A stretch of 64,000 bases of DNA, taken from assembly GCF_036924525.1 (NCBI RefSeq), contig NZ_JAZHRU010000001.1, forward strand, positions 1,145,001 to 1,209,000. The letters run 5' to 3'. Below, one piece after another: positions 60,945 through 64,000 of the stretch. The translations under genes were made by a program, and so were the position numbers. The notes beneath the pieces were generated by a model. It was given only the letters and a program-made list of their open reading frames with translations. It was not told the DNA's origin and made no database searches. Within the stretch, counting starts at the first letter, position 1. The number at the start of each line of letters is the position of its first letter. The DNA comes from Bradyrhizobium sp. AZCC 1719. Its GTDB lineage: Bacteria > Pseudomonadota > Alphaproteobacteria > Rhizobiales > Xanthobacteraceae.

Positions 60945-62762
60945 TTGCTAGATCGAACGCAGCCCGATTCCAACCTGAACCACGAGGATGCTTTGGAGCT
61001 CCTCGATCGGGAACGCGTTGCCGAGGATAATGCGGGCGAGAAGGGCTGGCGGCGGCCGCTCGGCTGGTTGCGCCGGGCCGGGCAGTTCTTCTTCGCGCTC
61101 TCCTTCTCCAGCCTCACGCGCCGGATCGTCTCGCTCAATCTGGCGGGCCTCGTCGCGCTGGTGGCGAGCATTCTCTATCTCTCGCAATTCCGTGCCGGCC
61201 TGATCGATGCGCGGGCGCAGAGCCTGCTGGTGCAGGCCGAAATCATCGCCGGTGCGATCGCCGCCTCCGCCACCGTCGAAACCAACACCATCACCATCGA
61301 TCCGGATCGGCTGCTCGACCTCAAGCCCGGCGAAAGCTACGGCGCGCCGGACGAATCTTCCGGGCTGGATTTTCCGATCAATCCGGAACGGGTCGCGCCG
61401 GTGCTGCGGCGGCTGATCTCGCCGACCAAGACGCGCGCCCGCATCTATGGCGGCGACGGCGGCATGATCCTCGACAGCCGCAGTCTCTATGGCCGCGGCG
61501 ACGTGTTGCGATTCGAACTGCCGCCACCTTCCACGGAGAAGCCGGGCTTCGTCGAACGCGCGCTGATCGCGACCCGCACCTGGCTCAATCGCGGCGACCT
61601 GCCGCTGTATCGCGAGCTGGGCCCGGAGAACGGCAAGGGCTATCAGGAAATCGTGCAGGCGCTCGACGGCGTCAAAAGCAGCGTGGTGCGCGTCAACGAC
61701 CGCGGCGAGGTGATCGTCTCGGTCGCGGTCCCCGTACAGCGGTTCCGTGCCGTACACGGTGCGCTGATGCTCTCGACGCAAGGCGACGACATCGACCAGA
61801 TGGTGACCGCCGAGCGGCTGGCGATCCTCAAGGTCGGCGGCGTCGCTTCGGCAGTCATGATCGTGCTGTCGCTGCTGCTCGCGAGCACGATCGCAGGTCC
61901 GGTGCGGCGGCTGGCCGACGGCGCCGAGCGCGTCCGCCGGCGCATCCAGACCCGCGTCGAGATTCCTGATTTCACCCGCCGCCGCGACGAGATCGGCCAT
62001 CTGTCCGGCGCGCTGCGCGACATGACGAACGCGCTCTACAGCCGCATCGAGGCGATCGAGATGTTCGCCGCCGATGTCGCCCATGAATTGAAGAATCCGC
62101 TGACCTCGCTGCGGTCGGCGGTGGAAACGCTGCCTTTGGCGCGCAATGACACCAGCCGCGCGCGCCTGCTCGAGGTGATCGAGCACGACGTCAAGCGGCT
62201 CGATCGGCTGATCTCGGATATTTCAGACGCCAGCCGCCTCGACGCCGAATTGCAGCGCCAGGACATGGCCCCGGTCGATCTGCGCCGGCTGCTGACGACG
62301 CTGACCTCGGTCGCCAACGAAACCAGGCTCGGTCATGACGTCGCCGTCGAGGCCCGCTTCGACGGCCGCGGCGCCACCGATACGTTCTCGGTGCCAGGCC
62401 ATGATTCCCGGCTCGGGCAGGTGATCTCCAACCTGTTGTCCAATGCGCAATCCTTCTCCACCCCCGGCGGGAAAGTGCGCGTCACCTGCCGCCGCGTGCG
62501 ATCGGAAATCGAAATCATCGTCGATGACGATGGGCCGGGTATCGGCGAGGATGCGCTGGAACGCATCTTCGAGCGCTTCTACACCGACCGGCCCCATCAG
62601 GGCTTTGGCCAGAACTCAGGTCTCGGCCTATCGATCTCAAAGCAGATTATCGAAGCGCATAATGGGCGGATCTGGGCGGAAAACCGCCATGGCCCGGCCG
62701 GCGCCGACGGCAATCCGAGTGTGGCGGGTGCGCGGTTCGTGGTCAGGCTGCCCACGCCATGA
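60945..62762 (+). CDS. chvG: Sensor histidine kinase ChvG
   Basis: A 605-aa membrane kinase. TM1 (~58-80, IVSLNLAGLVALVASILYL), a periplasmic sensor of ~220 residues, TM2 (~305-325), HAMP, the H-box DVAHELKNPLTSLRS with His380, N-box QVISNLLSNAQSF and G-boxes DDDGPGIGE and GLGLSISKQI. In rhizobia the periplasmic ExoR protein inhibits it. The start is TTG at 60945, with no strong ribosome site. It overlaps hprK by 4 bp. Confidence 0.95.
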   Translation: MLDRTQPDSNLNHEDALELLDRERVAEDNAGEKGWRRPLGWLRRAGQFFFALSFSSLTRRIVSLNLAGLVALVASILYLSQFRAGLIDARAQSLLVQAEIIAGAIAASATVETNTITIDPDRLLDLKPGESYGAPDESSGLDFPINPERVAPVLRRLISPTKTRARIYGGDGGMILDSRSLYGRGDVLRFELPPPSTEKPGFVERALIATRTWLNRGDLPLYRELGPENGKGYQEIVQALDGVKSSVVRVNDRGEVIVSVAVPVQRFRAVHGALMLSTQGDDIDQMVTAERLAILKVGGVASAVMIVLSLLLASTIAGPVRRLADGAERVRRRIQTRVEIPDFTRRRDEIGHLSGALRDMTNALYSRIEAIEMFAADVAHELKNPLTSLRSAVETLPLARNDTSRARLLEVIEHDVKRLDRLISDISDASRLDAELQRQDMAPVDLRRLLTTLTSVANETRLGHDVAVEARFDGRGATDTFSVPGHDSRLGQVISNLLSNAQSFSTPGGKVRVTCRRVRSEIEIIVDDDGPGIGEDALERIFERFYTDRPHQGFGQNSGLGLSISKQIIEAHNGRIWAENRHGPAGADGNPSVAGARFVVRLPTP

Positions 62763-63280
62763 CGGCGGGCGCGAGCGTGCACGCCTCCGCCGTGCTGGTG
62801 GGCGAGCGCGCCGTGCTGATCCGCGGGCCATCCGGCGCCGGCAAGTCGCGGCTGGCGTTCGATCTGATTCTCGCCGGACGCGCCGGACAGCTTCCGCGGG
62901 CCGTTTTGGTCGGCGATGACCGTGTCCATCTCGACACAGTCGCCGGACAATTGTTGGTCCGCCCGGCGCGAGAATTGGCCGGGCTGATCGAGGTCCGGGG
63001 CCTCGGCATCCGCCATTGTGACTTTGTTGGGGAAGCGGTGGTGGGCCTCGTCGCCGACCTTGCGGCCAGCGATGCCGAGCGGCTGCCGCCGCCAGAAGCG
63101 CTCTCCACCCGCCTCAACGGTGTTTTACTACCGAGAATTCCCGTCGGGACCGGCTTTGATCCCCTCCCGCTGATTGTAGCGGCTCTGACGACAACCGTCG
63201 GTTCAGGTTCCGTCCAACCTTTGGATGATTGTTCGAAGGGGATTGGTAACCATATAAGCCCCAATATCGCCACCGAATAA
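62759..63280 (+). CDS. hprK: HPr kinase/phosphorylase (short alphaproteobacterial form)
   Basis: A 173-aa protein equal to the C-terminal catalytic domain of Gram-positive HprK. Walker A is IRGPSGAGKSRLA, followed by LVGDDRVHLD and ARELAGLIEVRGLGI, the family signature. It phosphorylates HPr on Ser. The missing N-terminal half is normal in alphaproteobacteria. The ATGA overlap with chvG and the downstream PTS genes link envelope sensing to carbon regulation. Confidence 0.94.
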   Translation: MTAGASVHASAVLVGERAVLIRGPSGAGKSRLAFDLILAGRAGQLPRAVLVGDDRVHLDTVAGQLLVRPARELAGLIEVRGLGIRHCDFVGEAVVGLVADLAASDAERLPPPEALSTRLNGVLLPRIPVGTGFDPLPLIVAALTTTVGSGSVQPLDDCSKGIGNHISPNIATE

Positions 63281-63412
63281 GCTGGCGCAGGCCTCACTCT
63301 TTACCGGCAAATTCCGGAACAATAGCCAAGATGCCCTCTTGCGCGGGGGCTCTGGATGGTCAAAGTGGCGCGTTCGTGCGGTGCACCAAAAAGCACCCGC
63401 GAGGAGTTTCCG

Positions 63413-63814
63413 ATGATTGGTCTAGTGCTTGTGACCCATGGGCGCCTTGCCGACGAGTTCAAGGCGGCGCTCGAACATGTCATGGGTCCGCAAAAACAAA
63501 TTGAAGCCATCACGATTGGAGCCGAAGACGACTCCGATCTGTGTCGAAGCGATATCATCGAAGCGGTGAATCGCGTCGACAGTGGCGATGGTGTCGCCAT
63601 CCTCACCGACATGTTCGGCGGCACGCCTTCCAACCTCGCAATTTCCTGCATGAGCCGCCCAAAGGTGGAAGTGCTCGCAGGCATCAATCTTCCCATGCTG
63701 GTCAAGCTTGCCAAGGTGCGCGAAGAGCGCTCGCTTCCCGACGCCATCGCGATGGCGCAGGAAGCCGGCCGCAAATACGTCACCATCGCCAGCCGCGTGC
63801 TCGCCGGCAAATGA
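63413..63814 (+). CDS. PTS EIIA component, mannose family
   Basis: A 133-aa EIIA(Man)-fold protein starting MIGLVLVTHGRLADEFKAAL, with the phosphoacceptor His9 in VTHG, then AVNRVDSGDGVAILTDMFGGTPSNLA. With no EIIB/EIIC here it belongs to the regulatory PTS of alphaproteobacteria. GAGGAG precedes the ATG at 63413. Its stop codon overlaps the HPr start (ATGA). Confidence 0.95.
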   Translation: MIGLVLVTHGRLADEFKAALEHVMGPQKQIEAITIGAEDDSDLCRSDIIEAVNRVDSGDGVAILTDMFGGTPSNLAISCMSRPKVEVLAGINLPMLVKLAKVREERSLPDAIAMAQEAGRKYVTIASRVLAGK

Positions 63815-64000
63815 GCGACGACGCCGCGCCCGACAAGGAACTCGGGCCGAGCGTGCCCGCAGGCGCCATCTCGCGGGAACTTCAGATTATCAATAAGCGC
63901 GGCCTGCACGCGCGGGCCTCGGCCAAATTCGTCCAGATGGTGGAGCGCTTCAACGCCGAGGTCTGGGTGACGCGCGGCAACGAGACCGTCGGCGGCACCT
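63811..64000 (+). CDS. Phosphocarrier protein HPr (3'-truncated by window end)
   Basis: The first 63 codons of an HPr protein. After a ~20-residue N-terminal extension it reads ISRELQIINKRGLHARASAK, with the phosphoacceptor His in GLHARA, then FVQMVERFNAEVWV. The gene continues beyond the window. It is the substrate of both HprK and the EIIA partner encoded directly upstream. Confidence 0.95.
   Translation, partial: MSDDAAPDKELGPSVPAGAISRELQIINKRGLHARASAKFVQMVERFNAEVWVTRGNETVGGT

Overview
The window looks like core chromosome of a Bradyrhizobium/Rhodopseudomonas-type alphaproteobacterium (Nitrobacteraceae). The support is high GC, the block pckA / chvI-chvG-hprK-EIIA-HPr, the blocks rpmH-rnpA-yidC-engB, truA-fmt-def and dnaX-ybaB-recR, and many intergenic palindromic repeats of the sort found in these genomes. 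Nothing here is a plasmid, prophage or large island. The most accessory-looking part is the first ~11 kb.

Layout. 1-5.9 kb: a catabolic-looking set (flavin monooxygenase, FMN reductase, alpha/beta hydrolase, Bug-type solute receptor) followed by small stand-alone genes. 5.9-11.1 kb: an exported type-B carboxylesterase, a ClpS-zinc finger-AAA+ fusion protein, a small coiled-coil protein and a divergent type III pantothenate kinase. 11.1-13.5 kb: a tRNA-like relic, queD, tRNA-Arg(ACG) and an orphan histidine kinase. 13.5-24 kb: rpmH-rnpA-yidC-engB, argB, a double DUF1036 protein, a HAD nucleotidase and dapD/DUF805/dapE. 24-33.4 kb: truA, fmt, def, rmuC, ampG, recR-ybaB-dnaX and the 4.5S RNA gene. 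33.7-44.4 kb: HIT protein, nudC, PfkB kinase, Lrp-type regulator, phosphohexomutase, retropepsin-like protease, hrpB, UDP-glucose dehydrogenase and an acyltransferase. 44.6-57 kb: polA, LysE-type exporter, GST, pyrE, glgP, thioesterase and arginase. 57-64 kb: pckA, a HugZ-like protein, the ChvI/ChvG two-component system and the regulatory PTS genes (hprK, EIIA, HPr), cut off by the window end.

Repeats. About 20 palindromic elements sit between genes, and one lies in frame inside hrpB. Three sequence families (called A, B and C here) share one plan: GTCAT, a hairpin, then ATCCA, followed by an inverted copy of the whole arm. Two of the elements are associated with a ~100-aa GIY-YIG nuclease gene. 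At 27986-28384 the gene is exactly enclosed by perfect 44-bp inverted repeats, one arm starting on the base after the stop codon. At 23554-24062 a decayed copy (YIG tyrosine changed to His, stop codon lost) lies in a family-B element. This suggests a GIY-YIG-associated repeat system comparable in layout to RAYT/REPIN elements, with short non-autonomous copies around it. It is the best candidate for something undescribed. The ClpS-zinc-AAA+ fusion (7783-9510) is the second.

Other observations: all visible acidic residues of the PolA 3'-5' exonuclease site are substituted; DnaX keeps only one zinc-site cysteine; and there are near-perfect FixK/FNR, CtrA and Lrp boxes upstream of pckA, between def and rmuC, and upstream of the Lrp-type gene. 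All assignments come from reading the sequence; no database search was run.
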